64,000 nt of DNA from Antilocapra americana (GCA_007570785.1 ML662442.1:35413818-35477817); one strand, 5' to 3'. Numbered from the stretch's first letter, positions 11,690 to 24,325 are shown. The notes: generated by a model from the sequence alone, not told the origin. Made by a program: numbers and translations.

Positions 11690-13330
11690 TATTTTGGGGT
11701 AGTACCTGATTTACAGAAAAGCTGCTAAAATCAAACAGAATGTTCCCATATGCTTTCATCCAGCTTCTCCTAATCTTAACAGTTTACATGCTCATGAGTT
11801 ATTTGTCAAAACTAAGAAGCTAACATTAATTAGTTCAGTTCAGTCACTTAGTCATGTCTGACTCTCTGCAACTCCATGGAGTGCAGAACACCAGGCTTCT
11901 CTGTCCATCACCAACTTCCAGAGCTTGCTCAAACGCATGTCCATCGAGTTGGTGATGCCATCCAACCATCTCCTCCTCTGTCATCCCTTTCTCCTCCTGC
12001 CCTCAGTCTTTTCCAGCATCAGGGTCTTTTCCAAATAGAAATTAACAGTGATTAATTAATTAGCATTAATTAATGAGAAATTAACATTAGTACATTACCT
12101 CTAATTAATCTACAGAACTTCATTTGGAGTTCACTAGTTTTTCCACTAATTTTCTTTCTCTGTCCCAGGATCCAGGGGACCACATTGCATCATGTCTCCT
12201 TAGTCACCTTTATCTATGAAAGTTTCTTACTCTTCCTAGTTTTTTGTGACCTTGACACTTTTGAAGAGTACTGATCAGATATTTTGTAGAACATCCTTCA
12301 ATTTTAGTTTATTGTTTTCTCCTGAATTGAGGGAAGGATACCCCAGAGGTGACACACCCCATTCATCCTTTAATAAGGAACATAATGTTAAAACCACTTA
12401 TCAATCACTGGTGAGGTGCTCACATGATTAAGGTACTGTTTATTACTTTTCTCCACTGAATAGGGACAAGTTTTCTAACAACATTCATTAGAGGAGTGGT
12501 GCTAAGTCTACCTACACTAAAGGAGAAAAGAATTAAGTTCTCCCCCTCAGAGAGGGGAGCGGTGTCTATTAATACATAAATTATTTGAAATTCCTTCCCC
12601 CTCATTTATTTATGTAATCAACCATTTATTTATATTAGTATGAAAGTCAGAATTTTTAAAAAATTCTTTGAGAATATAATTCAGTTCTCTCTCTCTCTCT
12701 CTTTGCTGAAATTTGTTCTACCTTTGGCCATTTCAAGCTCTTTCAAGCTGGTTCCTGTCTCCTTTTGAAATACTCCTTTTTTTTTTTTTTTTTTTAATGC
12801 AGTTCCTCTCTTCCTGGCACTGTGAGTGCTCCAGGCTCATCACTGATTTTCTGTGACCCGGGACTAGAATCAGACATTTCTCCAAGGAGTTTTGGTTCCT
12901 AGTGTTGGAAAATGACTTCTGGAAACCAGGTCTAGTGCTGGTGTGCTTGCTGCTATGGGGGTTTCACTGCTGCTCAGCCCTCCCAAAGGACAGAGCTAGG
13001 GATACACATATGTGTGCTCACCCGTGTAAACACACATATCAACGACTCTTCTGTATCCATCTGTTCAAGTATCAAACTAAACATGCATTCATACTGATGT
13101 TTCCAACTCTCATCTTCTACTGTCGGGTTTATTTCAGCTTTCCCTACTTACTTGTAACTTTTGTCCCTTCCAGTTAGAAACCTGATCCCATTATCTGCAG
13201 TTTATTTTACATATTTGTTCATTCCTTATATACTTGTAGTCTCACAATTGCTAACCCATAACCCTGTAAGAAATGAATTTTCCAACTAGAGTACAGTGTT
13301 TATGTATCATTCTTTTTCATTTTCAGTTTT
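11690..13330. repeat. Ancient L1M-type LINE segment, interrupted by BovB
   Basis: Matches remembered old L1 3' sequence in one continuous order: aatgttcccatatgctttca near 11740, the ggatccaggggaccacattgcatcatgtctcc block near 12169, gaccttgacacttttgaaga near 12249, ttttgtagaacatccttcaa near 12282, tttcaagctggttcctgtct near 12741, and gacatttctccaaggagttt near 12874. A BovB fragment is nested inside. Strand is not asserted. Confidence 0.6.
11834..12032 (-). repeat. BovB (RTE) LINE 3'-end fragment
   Basis: Reverse-strand BovB terminus. It has the tail gttcagttcagtcac, then accaacttccagagcttgct, then gttggtgatgccatccaacc, and breaks off at catcagggtcttttcca. The same blocks occur in sense orientation at the end of the BovB at 18408-20240. 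The flanks are rich in attaatta motifs, so a target-site duplication cannot be fixed. Confidence 0.85.
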
Positions 13331-13689
13331 ATAGCATCTAGTAAAAACACTATTTTCCAAAGTTACTTAGATCAGCTCCTTTTAATCCCACCAGTTTATT
13401 TTTAAATAAGATTTTTGCCTTGTTACACAAGTAACATATGTTCAATATAGAGATACGAGCAAACAAAAATAAGAAAATACAACTTATCCCAATACTACGA
13501 CTCAGCAATAACAAGATAAGCACTGCTTACATTTTGCTGGACTGTGTATATGTATGTTATCTTTACTAATATTGAAACTATTCCTTATATCCCTTTGTAT
13601 GATTTTTTTTACCTAACTATGGATCTTTAAGGAATTATAGATTTATAGACAGAAGCATCTACTGTTAAGATTTATGTTATAAAGGCCAC
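13331..13689. other. Unassigned AT-rich sequence
   Basis: Possibly more old LINE sequence. No motif is strong enough to assign. Confidence 0.35.
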
Positions 13690-14420
13690 TCTGGTGATAT
13701 GGAGAGAATACATTGGAAGTGTAGAGAAGGAAGCAGGTGCTGAAATCAGAAACACTAATCAGTAAGATAGAATTATCTAGACTGAGAGATAATATGTGAC
13801 ATATTTAGAGGGACAATGGGAATAGTTGGATTTGAGAGGCATTCAAGATAGAATTGCCAGGATTTTAGCAAATGATCGGATATTGGAGTGAGATAGAAAA
13901 GTTGAAGACCTCTGACATTTTATGATAGAACAGATCCATCAGCAGTGATGACATTTACCAATGTCCACAAAGCAAAAGGATGGGTTTTAGAGAGAAGGTG
14001 ATAGTTTTATTTTTACACATACTGAGTTTGAGATGCTTTAGGTCTTCCAGCTGGAGCAGTTCAAGGATAAGTTGGAAGTGTGTGTCTGGTGCTCAGATAA
14101 GAGGATCAAACAAGAGGCAGAACTTGTAGAGAAAATTTTGGAGTTCATGCCAAGAGATTGGGTGAAAGGGTGATCTGTAAAGCTGAGGAAAAGAACAAGA
14201 AAGACAGTTGGAAACTTACTAACATTTAATGTTTAGGAAGAAGGAATAAGAATCAACAAAGTAAAGAGAAGAAAACGAAAAGCAGTCGAAGAGCTAAGAA
14301 GAAAACCAAAGGCGAGTTGTATCCAGAAAGTGAAAAGTGTGAAGACTTCAGAGAACCCAGCGCTGCAGTCACAAAGATGAGGTTTCCAAGGACTGAAGGA
14401 GGCAAGGATGCCGAAATAAC
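13690..14420 (-). repeat. Diverged L2 LINE, minus strand
   Basis: Resembles antisense L2: cactctggtgatatggagagaata, a cactgagtttgagatgc-type block at 14023-14037, gtgtctggtgctcagataagagg near 14081, and a purine-rich stretch at 14230-14420. Diverged and assigned by recall only. The open frames on the minus strand at 14233-14601 are probably chance in this purine-rich stretch. Confidence 0.45.
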
Positions 14421-15440
14421 ACAGCAGCTCTCCTTCCAAGAATGTGAAGGTGAAAACAAGCCAAATCATAGACTGGTATCTTGAGGAGAGGTTAGGGTAG
14501 ATGAGAGGCATTGTTTCCTTTCTTTCTCTCCTTTTCAAGACTGTGAACACTAACAGGCCACAGGTTGGAGGAGAGGAGGCTTTCCAAAGTCTGATGTCCA
14601 TGTGGGCCTCCTGCCCTTTAAGTGACCCTTATAGATGAAAGGCCTAGTGAGAAGTTATTGCCAATGTAATGAAATTGGAAATTCTTAGTGTGGGTTAGCT
14701 GTGGGCAGGGCTCACAGAATGTACTGTAAGTCTTCACATTTACACAACACAAACATGCAGAAGGCAAGAAGAAATAATCAATAAGGTTACTTGTTTAAAA
14801 TGGTGTGGGGGGGAGCTGTTACATAACACCCTTAAAGCTATAGTTAGAAATCCTGAGATTCCTTGAAGAGAAACATAATGCAACTTTGTGCTTTTTACCC
14901 ATGATACAGTTTTTAAACTCAGCCTATAATGTTCAAGTAGTTCAAGAACAATAATACAGTGTGTTTCCTGAGGGTTTCATATATGTAATGAACATGAGCG
15001 TGAATGGAACTCCAGTTAACCACTATAATACTGTGAGAAAAATCTAGGTCTCAAAAGAAAAGTCTACATTTTATCACTTGCGTGGGAGTAAATGTTTTAG
15101 ATATGTCTAAACAAACAATTTCAACTTATTTATTTATGCTACATTTTATAGAAGAGTGCATTGAAAACACAAACAACACTGAGCTGAAATAAGGGCTGTT
15201 TATTTATTGAATGGCTCCTGTCAAAGATAATAATGTGAGTCACAGAAGTTAACTGTTCCCTTTTATAATACAACATGGAATGTTTTTAATGTGAACAAAG
15301 ATACAATTATTTACAAGTAAAATAAATAGAACTTTTTAATTTTTAAAGTTAAGATAAGAAGACTGATTCATATCAAACTTTGACTGAATACAGATAGAAA
15401 ATTCTACTCTGTGCTCCACACTTGCTATACTACTACACTA
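14421..15440. other. Unassigned intergenic sequence
   Basis: No recognised gene or repeat. Confidence 0.45.
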
Positions 15441-15443
15441 TTC

Positions 15444-15652
15444 TGTGTGTGCACGCTCAGTCATATCTGTCTCTTGGCAACCCTATGGACTATAGCCTTC
15501 CAGGCTCCTCTGTCCATGAGATTCTCCAGGCAAGAATACTGAAGTGCGTTGCCATTCCATTCTCTAGGGGATCTTCCCAATCCAGGGAGCAAAGCTGGGT
15601 CTCCTACATTGCAGGCAGATCCTTTACTGTCTGAGCCACCAGGGAAGCCCAC
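15444..15652 (-). repeat. Bov-tA SINE
   Basis: Minus-strand copy from gtgtgtgcacgctcagtcat through gattctccaggcaagaatac to the tRNA-like head ctgagccaccagggaagccc. Open frames on both strands here are SINE shadows. Confidence 0.88.
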
Positions 15653-16019
15653 CACTGTACTATACTCTATACTTATTACAGGTAAGTATATTCCATAGAA
15701 GAGCCTTCTTGGTGAAGAGTGAGAAATAGAGCCGTGAGTGCCAACCCCAGTTCTGTTGCCAAATGGCAGGTCACTTGCAGTCTCTGAATTTTGATCAGAG
15801 TACACTGTACATTTTGCCAATTGTTTGAGTCCAGTCTCCTATATGAAATGTGTGATTCCATTTTCATCTCTGGAAATCAGATAGATAAAATCTTCTGATG
15901 AGGTAACCAAGGCGAAAAGAAATTCATTGACTTACTGAAGACAAAGAACGAGGACATCAAAAGAACCAGATAAAAGACAGAATGTCTCGGTTCACACCAG
16001 CATAGCACACAGGCTAACA

Positions 16020-16225
16020 GCAAAAGCTAAGGATTGGGACTGCCTGAGCTGGAGCCCTGAGTAAGTTATTTTACCTCAACATCCCCATCCTAAAAATGGG
16101 CTAATAAAAGACCTACTGCTTAGGGTTGTTGTGAAAGCTAAAGAGTCAGATAAAGAAAAATGCTTAAAATAGTGCCTGCTACATGTAAAAGACTCAAGTA
16201 ATATCAGTTATTCATATTATTTGCA
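16020..16225 (+). repeat. MIR SINE
   Basis: Diverged MIR in order: gactgcctgagctggagccc, gtaagttattttacctcaac, gcttagggttgttgtgaaag, and aatagtgcctgctacatgta. Confidence 0.65.
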
Positions 16226-17299
16226 CTATCTTCCTCATATTTAACCTTCAGGGGCTTACATTTCTTAGTCAAACACGATGTAGATTAAACTACTCAAAAA
16301 GTCAGTCAACCAAAGCCAGATGCAGGAATTAAGTGGCCTGAAGAGTATACAATTTGGGAGGATTATAAACGCAGCAAAGCCTCTGTCAGAAGCCAGGCAT
16401 TTGAGGATCCTGAAGTGTACACATGATCAGCATCTTTTTCTATCCATCCTCCCCTGCCCTCCACCATCACATTGTAGAACACAGAATGTTACTACGTCTT
16501 GTAAACTCTCTGGTTGTAAAACAGAACAAATGTAGGAATTCTAGTCCTGACTCCACTGAGAAGTTCTTGGATCCTCTACAACTTATGGCTGAGACACTCA
16601 CAGAATGTTTGAAGTTGGAAGAGATGGATGTTTTTATTATGAAAGCATGCTTTACGTGCAGGCCCAGAGGCCAGCTCTGTAACTGCTGGGTCCTGACATC
16701 CAGGAGGAGCAGACGGGGATGGTGAGTGAGGCTGCCAAAGAGCAGGGCCCCAAGCAGCTGCATGCGGTGCAAGCGTTGAAAGCCTGCTTTCTCAGACAGT
16801 GCTTGTACGGATGGCTCAAGTTACCCAATGCCTGGGCGAAGTGAGCTGTTATTTACTCTAAGAGAATAGAACTGAGGTGGGAAAAGAAGAGGATAACAGT
16901 AAAAGAAAGGGAAAGCAAACGATGTTTCCTACTTGTCCACTGAAAAGGCAAGGAGACATTTTCCTTAATGACTTCACTCTGACAGGACAACACTTCCTTG
17001 AATACTTCACTACAAGGCAGTGAAAGGAGAGCCAGGCTGCAGGAGAGCAGGAGCATTTGAAGGAAAACAAATGCGGAGAGTTTTCTTTAAAAAAAAAAAA
17101 AAAAATGTTCCTAGCAAACCATCAAAACCCATGCAGTTGTAATTATTTATCTACACTAAGCAAGCTTAATCATGAACATACTAATAAAATTTCCTCTCCC
17201 TTTGTGGGGGCCCAGAGATGGGTAGTGTTATGAAAGAAGAAAAAAGGGAATATTGGAATTATCTTTATAGATCATCTGTAAAATCCTTTTGAAGAAAGC
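16226..17299. other. Unassigned sequence including a GC-richer patch
   Basis: No gene recognised. The segment about 16640-16850 is visibly richer in G and C than its surroundings and contains overlapping open frames on both strands (16423-16772), none with a family I recognise. A poly(A) run lies near 17088-17105. Confidence 0.4.
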
Positions 17300-17480
17300 A
17301 GTACAGCTCAGTGATTAACATGGCTTGGTGCCATTTCTTTTCAGCTGCATCCTGGATAACGGGTAAACCTTTCTTAACTTTAGTTTCCTAGAATGTGAAA
17401 TGGGGAGGAACATGGCGTCTGTCTCATGGGAGTGCTAGGGAGGCTGAATGAGACAAGACAAACCAAGCTCCTAGCAAGAC
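17300..17480 (+). repeat. MIR SINE (diverged)
   Basis: Order of cagctcagtgattaacatgg, then taaacctttcttaactttag, then atgtgaaatggggagg fits a decayed MIR in sense orientation. Confidence 0.55.
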
Positions 17481-17608
17481 ACCTATTAAGTGCTCTGAAA
17501 CTGCAGTATGAGCATTGGACTATTGGGTGTGACTTGATATTTTCTTAATCCAACATATCAATCACTTCACTAGTCAAAGCAAATATAATCTGAAGCTTTC
17601 TTAAAAGT

Positions 17609-17813
17609 TGTTGTTTAGTCACTCAATCATGTCCAGCCCTTTCCGACCCCATGGACTGTAGCCCACCAGGCTCCTCTGTCCATGGAATTTCCCAGGCAAG
17701 ATACTGGAGTGGGTTACCATTTCCTCCTTCAGGGGCTCTTCCCAACCCAGAGATTGAACCTATGTCTCCTGTTTGGCAGACAGATTATTTACCATTGAGC
17801 CACAAGAGAAGTC
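17609..17813 (-). repeat. Bov-tA SINE
   Basis: Minus-strand copy with tail gttgttgtttagtcactc, body atggactgtagcccaccagg and degraded head gagccacaagagaag. Confidence 0.87.
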
Positions 17814-18407
17814 ATAACAATAAACAAACATTTTTTTCTTTTTCTTGATTGTTACCTTGCTGTTCCCCAAATTATAGCTTTGTGCTTTTAATTTTTAAAA
17901 TGTAAAAAATCACCAACTGAAGGCCTCCAAGTTGAACATTTCCACAAAACACCAGCTATGGCTGAAACTACTTTAAGAAATAGTGCTCTCAGATGAGAAC
18001 ACAATGTTTGGAAACTTGTCATTAATATCCTATTAAGGCCTGAAATCTATGCTTGGGAGGATACTCAGATCTGTTGCAGAAGTAGAGTGAGGTCCTTGGC
18101 CCTGAGAAGTTTATCATTTAATATAGCAACTGGCTGTAGACAGAATCACATAAATAAGTGTAACAGAAGCACATAAGCAAACATTTATACATAGCTGAGC
18201 ACAGCTGCTTAGGTTTACACAGGTGCAAAATAATATATCAGGGAAATATTTTTAAATGGTTATTATAGTACTTGGCAACTAGCATACAGAGCAATGTAAG
18301 TTTTTAAACTGCATAGAACAACATACACATGGTCTTCATAGTTGCTAAAAATATGTGGAGCCTAACGAAGCTCAGAGATTAATGAAGAATCAAGGATTTC
18401 CAAATTT
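17814..18407. other. Unassigned intergenic sequence
   Basis: No gene or named repeat recognised upstream of the BovB copy. Confidence 0.4.
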
Positions 18408-20240
18408 GGAGAAGCAAGAGGCAAAGGAGAAAAGGAAAGATACACCCATCTGAATGCAGAGTTCCAATGAATAGCAAGGAGAGATAAAGATAGCCTTCCT
18501 CAGTAATCAATGCAAATAAATAGAGGAAAACAACAGAATGGGAAAGACTGGAGATTTCTTCAAGAATATTAGAGATACCAAGGGAATATTTCATGCAAAG
18601 ATGGGCTCTATAAAGGATAGAAATGGTAGGGACCTAACAGAAGCAGAAGATATTAAGAAGAGGTGGCAAGAATACATAGAAGAACTATACAAAAAAGATC
18701 TTCATGACTCAGGTAACCACGATGATGTGATCACTCACCTAGAGCCAGACATCCTGGAATGCAAAATCAAGTGGGCCTTAGGAAGGATCACTACGAACAA
18801 AGCTAGTGGAGGTGATGGAATTCCAGTTGAGGTATTTCAAATCCTAACAGATGACGCTGTTAAAGTGCTGCATTCAATATTCCAGCAAATTTGGAAAACT
18901 GAGCAGTGGCCACAGGACTGGAAAAGGTCAGTTTTTATTCCAATGCCAAACAATGTTCAAGCTACCGCAAAATTATACTTATTTCACAAGCTAGCAAAGT
19001 AATGATCAAAATTCTTCAAGCTAGGCTTCAACAGTACATGAATTGAGAACTTCCAGATGTTCAAGCTGGATTTAGAAAAGGCAGAGGAACCAGAAATGAA
19101 ATTGTGAACATCCGTTGGATCATAGAAAAAGCAAGAGAATTCCAGAAAAATATCTACTTCTGCTTCATTGACAACACTAAAACCTTTGACTGTGTGAATC
19201 ACAACAAACTGTGGAAAATTCAAGAAATGGGAATACCAGACCACCTTACCTGCCTCCTGAAAACCTGTATCCAGGTTAAAAAGCAACTGTTAGAACTTGA
19301 CGTGGAACAACAGACTGGTTCCAAATTGGGAAAGGAGTGCGTCAAGGCTATATATTGTCACCCTGCTTATTTAACTTATATGCAGAGTACATCATGAGAA
19401 ATGCTGGGGTGGATGAAGCACAAACTGGAATCAAGATTGCTGGGAGAAATATCAATAACCTCAGATATGCAGGTGACACCACCCTTATGACAGAAAGCAA
19501 AGAAGAACTAAAGAGCCTCTTGATGAACGTGAAAGAGTGAAGAAGCTGGCTTAAAACTCAACATTCAAAAAATGAAGATCATGGCAACCGGTCCCATCCC
19601 TTCATGGCAAATAGATGGAGAAACAAAGGAAACAATGACAGACTTTTATTTTGGGGGGCTCCAAAATCACTGCAGATGGTAACTAGAGCCATGTACTTAA
19701 AAGATGCTTGCTCCCTGGAAGAAAAGCTATGACAAACCTAGACAGCATATTAAAAACCAGAGACATTACTTTGCCAACAAAGGTCTATATGGTCAAAGCT
19801 ATTGTTTTTCCAGTAGTCATGTATGGATGTGAGAGTTGGACCATAAAGAAGGCTGAGGACCGAAGAATTGATATTTTTGAACTGTGGTGTTGGAGAAGAC
19901 TCTTGAGAGTCCCTTGGGCTGCAAGGAGATCAAACCAGTCAATCCTAAAGGAAATGAGCCCTGAATATTCATTGGAAGGACTGATGCTGAAGATGAAACT
20001 CCCATACTTTGGCCACCTGATGTGAAGAGCCAACTCATTAGAAAAGACCTTGATGGTGGGAAAGATTGAAGGCAGGATAAGGGGTCAACAGAGGATGAGA
20101 TGGTTGGATTGCATCACCAATTCAATAGACATGAGCTTGAGCAAGCTTCAGGATATGGTGAAGGACAGGGAAGCCTAGCATGCTACAGTCCATGGGGTCA
20201 CAAAGAGTTGGACGTGACTGAGCAACTCAACAACAACAAT
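18408..20240 (+). repeat. BovB (RTE-clade) LINE, 5'-truncated, reverse transcriptase region, inactivated
   Basis: This retrotransposon fragment covers the linker and reverse-transcriptase part of the BovB ORF and its 3' end. The 5' endonuclease region is missing. Recognisable in order are a basic KGEKERYTHL segment near 18420, the open stretch 18538-19002 (with KASGGDGIP, a classic RT segment), FCFIDNTKTFDC near 19160 (RT motif A), and the motif-C position near 19465, where the family's YADD reads YAGD, so one catalytic aspartate is lost. Frameshifts and stops (for example near 19002, 19400 and 19540) break the frame into pieces at 19104-19397, 19337-19540 and 19708-20025. It ends with gacgtgactgagcaactcaa and a short (CAA)n tail. 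No intact protein is possible. Confidence 0.92.
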
Positions 20241-20343
20241 AAATTTGGGGAAGAGCAAGTACAATGGATTTGAAATGAATGGGGTTGAATTGTTGTTGAC
20301 AATTTTTCGTGATTGATACTTGAGCATTTCCAATATACCAAGA

Positions 20344-20550
20344 GGGGCTTCCCTGGTGGCTCAAACGGTAAAGAATCTACCTGCAATGCGGGAGACCCAG
20401 GTTCGATTCTTGGGTCAGGAAGGTCCCCTGGAGAAGAAAATGGCAACCCACTTCAGGATTCTTGCCTGGAGAATTCCATGGATTGAATAGTGCAGGCTAC
20501 AGACCATGGGGTCACAAAGAGTCAGACACAACTGAGCAACTAACACACAC
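20344..20550 (+). repeat. Bov-tA SINE with target-site duplication
   Basis: The head ggcttccctggtggctc, a B-box-like ggttcgatt and the tail gactgagcaactaacacaca are all present. The flanks are aatataccaaga (20332-20343) and aatgtaccaaga (20551-20562), one mismatch. Its tail shares the atggggtcacaaagagt...gactgagcaact block with the end of the BovB just upstream, the known SINE-LINE tail relationship. Confidence 0.92.
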
Positions 20551-20599
20551 AATGTACCAAGAATAAGGCTTTAAATGAATATCACAATCCAGAAAGGTT

Positions 20600-20721
20600 G
20601 TGTCCTTGTTACTTCACATTTCACAGATGGGGAAACTGAAACTCTGGAAAATTCAGCGCCTTCAGTGCTAAGTGTCAGTGAGTGCCAGTACTGGAATTTA
20701 AACCTGGCTCTGTCTGATTTT
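20600..20721 (-). repeat. MIR SINE, minus strand
   Basis: The core block cacagatggggaaactgaaa at 20621-20640, followed by gtactggaatttaaacctgg, matches antisense MIR. The copy is truncated by the L1 tail inserted next to it. Confidence 0.6.
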
Positions 20722-20730
20722 AAAACTCCC

Positions 20731-20904
20731 GGTGCACTGAGACAACCCAGAGGGATGGGATGGGGAGGGAGGTGGGATGGGGGTTTTGGGATGGGGGGAA
20801 CACATGTACACCCGTGGGTGATTCATGTCAATGTATGGAGAAAACCACCAAAATATTGTAAAGTAATTAGCCTCCAATTAAAATAAATAAATTAACAACA
20901 ACAA
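20731..20904 (+). repeat. 5'-truncated bovid L1 (L1_BT-type) tail with target-site duplication
   Basis: Starts at ggtgcactgagacaacccag and continues through a G-rich ggatggggagggaggtggg, gaacacatgtacacccgtgg, tcatgtcaatgtatggagaa and gtaattagcctccaatt to an A-rich end. It is flanked by the perfect 9-bp repeat aaaactccc (20722-20730 and 20905-20913). Confidence 0.88.
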
Positions 20905-20913
20905 AAAACTCCC

Positions 20914-21439
20914 TCTTAATACTGTACTTCCTTGCTGTCATGAACTGAAAAGATAAGAGAGGTAAAAGTGATTAATTTCAAAACAGACAGTGGGATGAAA
21001 GGCTGTTAACTAAACCTCTTAAAGCCCCAAATGAAGATCATGACAGGACTGTGCAGAAAAGAGGAGGAGGGTATGGGAAGAGGAGCCTTGGGTGAGGAAG
21101 AGCCAGCAAGAGGGGCTCAATGGCATACATTTATCTACCATCTAAAGCATTACAGACAAACTCCTCCTTTGTTACCAAGCAAATTGTTTTTACCTGAAAA
21201 CTTTAACTCCCTAACAAACACTGCAGCATCACAATACCACATAGTAAAGAGCAGGTCATTCCAAACATGCATATAGATAACCATGGAGAGAATACTGGTT
21301 ATATATTTGGTGACGTGGTCAATCGGTAAATGAAGTGGAAAACTATCTGCTGCCCTAACACCTACTCCATCGAGTTACCTTCTCTGAATGAGTTCCTTGT
21401 ACAGCATTCTCTGTTAACCTACCCATTAGAGTAAGAGTG
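20914..21439. other. Unassigned intergenic sequence
   Basis: No gene or repeat recognised. Confidence 0.4.
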
Positions 21440-21870
21440 AATGTCTCAGAAGGACGGACCTGGACTCAGCTGAGTCTCATTGGCTTTGGACCCTAGACAA
21501 GCTTCATAAGACCTCTAGGCATCACCTCCGACATATGCTTAGTATATCTCTCCTAGGATTATGGAGAGGACTAACTGAGATGATACATGTGAAACACTTA
21601 GGATGAATACAACGCTTACCCCATAGTAAGTGCTCAAACATAGAGCAGATGCAAGTGTGCAGTCATGACTGACTCTTTGCAACCCCAAGGACTATAGCCC
21701 GCCAGCCTCCTCTGTTCATGGGATTCTCCAACAAGAATACTGGAGCCATTTCCTCCTCCAGGGGATCTTCCTGATGCAGTAATTGAACCACATCTCCTGC
21801 ACTGCAGGCGGATTCTTTACAGAGGAGCCACTGGGGAATCCTGCTCTAACATATTAGCTGTTGTTATTAA
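21440..21870 (+). repeat. MIR SINE split by a Bov-tA
   Basis: MIR text (ctggactcagctgagtctc, ggattatggagaggactaac, ccatagtaagtgctcaaaca) stops near 21645 and resumes at about 21846 with tattagctgttgttattaa, the normal MIR 3' continuation. The inserted block is the Bov-tA listed next. The short word aacata appears on both sides. Confidence 0.65.
21650..21842 (-). repeat. Bov-tA SINE inside a MIR
   Basis: Minus-strand copy with gactgactctttgcaacccc, gggattctccaacaagaata, and the head gaggagccactggggaa. A small deletion has removed part of the body near 21745. Confidence 0.82.
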
Positions 21871-23177
21871 AGATGTTATAAGGTAAGTAAAGCACTTTAT
21901 AAGTCCTTCAAGGCAGTCAGAGGCATCCTTTCTCTTTGCTACTGAAATTACCAATGATGTTCTTCTGTTGAGGATATAAAAATTTACCATTTAGCACCTC
22001 TGAACTAGACAAGCATATTTCTGCTTTGGGTGGTACCGATTGTTCATGTGGGATAGAGATCTAGTTAAGCACAATACACTGGAACTCCAGTAGTCAAATC
22101 TTATAGCTGCAGTGGTCTGGGGTGGGGGGTGAGGGTGTACTGCTAATTTGAACATTTCCTCTCGGGCTTTTTGTTTCCCTCTGGCTTCTTGTGAAACTGC
22201 TTGCTGGGCTCAAAAGCAGTCAGGGTTTGCCATGCAGTTAAATGATGCTCCTATTGCACAGTTGTACAAGATTTTGTTTGGGTGCTGTTCAATCAAAATG
22301 ATGTAGGGGTGGAGTGGGGGAAGGAGTGCAATCTACTGCAGCTGTTCATCATTACCCAGATAAGCTGGAGAAGCCTCCCAATTAAACTTCATGTGTAATA
22401 AAGCCAATCAGTACATGAAAACAAGAATTTCTCATTTACTGAAATTATATTTGGCTTGTAATTGCTGTCTGGGAATGTTGAACCAGGTAGAAAACATTAA
22501 CAAAATTGTCCTCCTCCCCACAAATTTAAGCTTGGTGATCACTGAAAAAAAAGACCAAGAACTTCATTTGGTAGCCCAAGCTGTTTTTGTTCTGTTTTCA
22601 ATGTAAGAATAGAAATATACATTATTTCCTCTGCTGTAAAACAATAAACTAAAGCATACTTGCAACTTAAAACCTGAAATAGAAGTATGGGGCATATAAA
22701 TGTTTTCCTGAGTCCTTATGGCTTAAAAATCTAAACAATAGACACTAATTTGAAAAAATATTTCCTTACATATATGTTTCATCTTATCAGAGAAAGAAAA
22801 CAGAAAATGAAGCATTTATGTAAATAAAGGATGGACACATCACCATAAAAGATTAATAAGGCCAGTCAAATGATACCATTTTTTGAAATCTTGCTGCATA
22901 TATATTACCATACTATGCTGGATGTTCAATATAATATTAAGCATGAGAAAAATTAAACTTCATTAATTTTGTAACTAATAAGCCCTCAAATATTTATTGA
23001 AATAACTTTAACTTAATTGAATTGAATTATATTGATTTGAGTCAGGACAATTATAAGCTACTGCCACTATACTTAAATCTCCATTCTAACCAAAGAATTA
23101 AACTATAAATGCATGAAATTTTGAATAACACAACTATGAATAACAATACATGACTATATATATTTTAAATAATGACA
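21871..23177. other. Unassigned AT-rich sequence
   Basis: No recognised gene or repeat. Confidence 0.45.
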
Positions 23178-24060
23178 GTTCTCCAGAATAGTAGTTGTTT
23201 ATCTCTGTCCAACCAAACATGTGCCATCAACCTCATGGAAAAATCAGTGAATGTGAGGATGGACCCTGAGGTTCCAGAACTATCTTTTTGGTTGTGAACT
23301 AAAGGCCAATGAAGATTATGATGAAAATGAGCAACAGTTATCTCAAGAACAGTCAGTTCAGGGGCTAGTGCAAAGGATGAAATGCACACTATTGAAGCAG
23401 AGGCAGTGAATTATGAAAGCAGTCCAATTAAAGTAGCCCTGGCAACTTTAAAAATGTCTATTCAGCCAACAGTTTTCTGTGAGAGCTTTGAAATAACACC
23501 ACCTGTGATCTTACGGTTGAAGTGTGGTTCAGGGCTTGTGCGTACTAGTGCACACACTTAGTAGCTGTGAAGGAAGACACGGATTCAGAAGATGAAGAGA
23601 AGAGGGATGTGAAACTCTTAAGTATATCTGGAAAACTTTCCTTCCCCCAGAAGTGATATTAACAGGAAAAAGTAAAATTTGCTGCTGATGATGATGACTA
23701 TGATGTTGATTTTGGTAATGAGAAAGCTAAAGAAAAAAAGCTCCAGTAAAGAAATCCATATAAGATACTCCAGCCAAAAATGCACAAAAAACAAACCAGA
23801 ATGGAAAAAAACCTTGAAAACTTCAACACCAACGTCAAATGTCAAAAATTCTTAAAATAAAAAAAAAAAAATAGGGAAGAACTCCTAAAACACTTGAAAG
23901 AACCTAGTTCTGTAGAAGACATTAAAGCAAAAATACAAGCAAGTATAGAAAAAGACTGTTTGTTCCCCAGAGTGGAAGCCAACTTCATCAATTATGTGAA
24001 GGATTATTTCCAGATGACTGACCAGGAGTCTATTCAAGATCTCTGCCAGTAGAAGTGGAG

Positions 24061-24325
24061 GCTGCTGCTGCTGCTGCTAAGTCCAACTCTGTGCGACCCC
24101 ATAGACGGCAGCCCACCAGGCTCCCCCGTCCCTGAGATTCTCCAGGCAAGAACACTGGAGTGAGTTGCCATTTCCTTCTCCAATGCATGAAAGTGAAAAG
24201 TGAAAGTGAAGTCATTCAGTCGTGTCTGACTCCTAGCAACCCCATGGGCTGCAGCCTAGCAGGCTCCTCCGTCCATGAGATTGTCCAGGCAAGAGTACTG
24301 GAGTGGGTTGCCATTGCCTTCTCCG
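24061..24325 (-). repeat. Bov-A2 SINE inserted in the NPM1 pseudogene
   Basis: Minus-strand dimer beginning gctgctgctgctgctaagtc, with the central gaaagtgaaaagtgaaagtg linker near 24189. It is flanked by the perfect 12-bp repeat gtagaagtggag (24049-24060 and 24326-24337), which is part of the pseudogene's tryptophan-codon-rich C-terminal coding text. It therefore inserted after the pseudogene formed. Confidence 0.94.

Noticed and set aside
20344..20420. tRNA gene suggested by A- and B-box-like motifs
   Set aside because: The motifs belong to the tRNA-derived head of Bov-tA SINEs, which recur across the window and do not fold as functional tRNAs.
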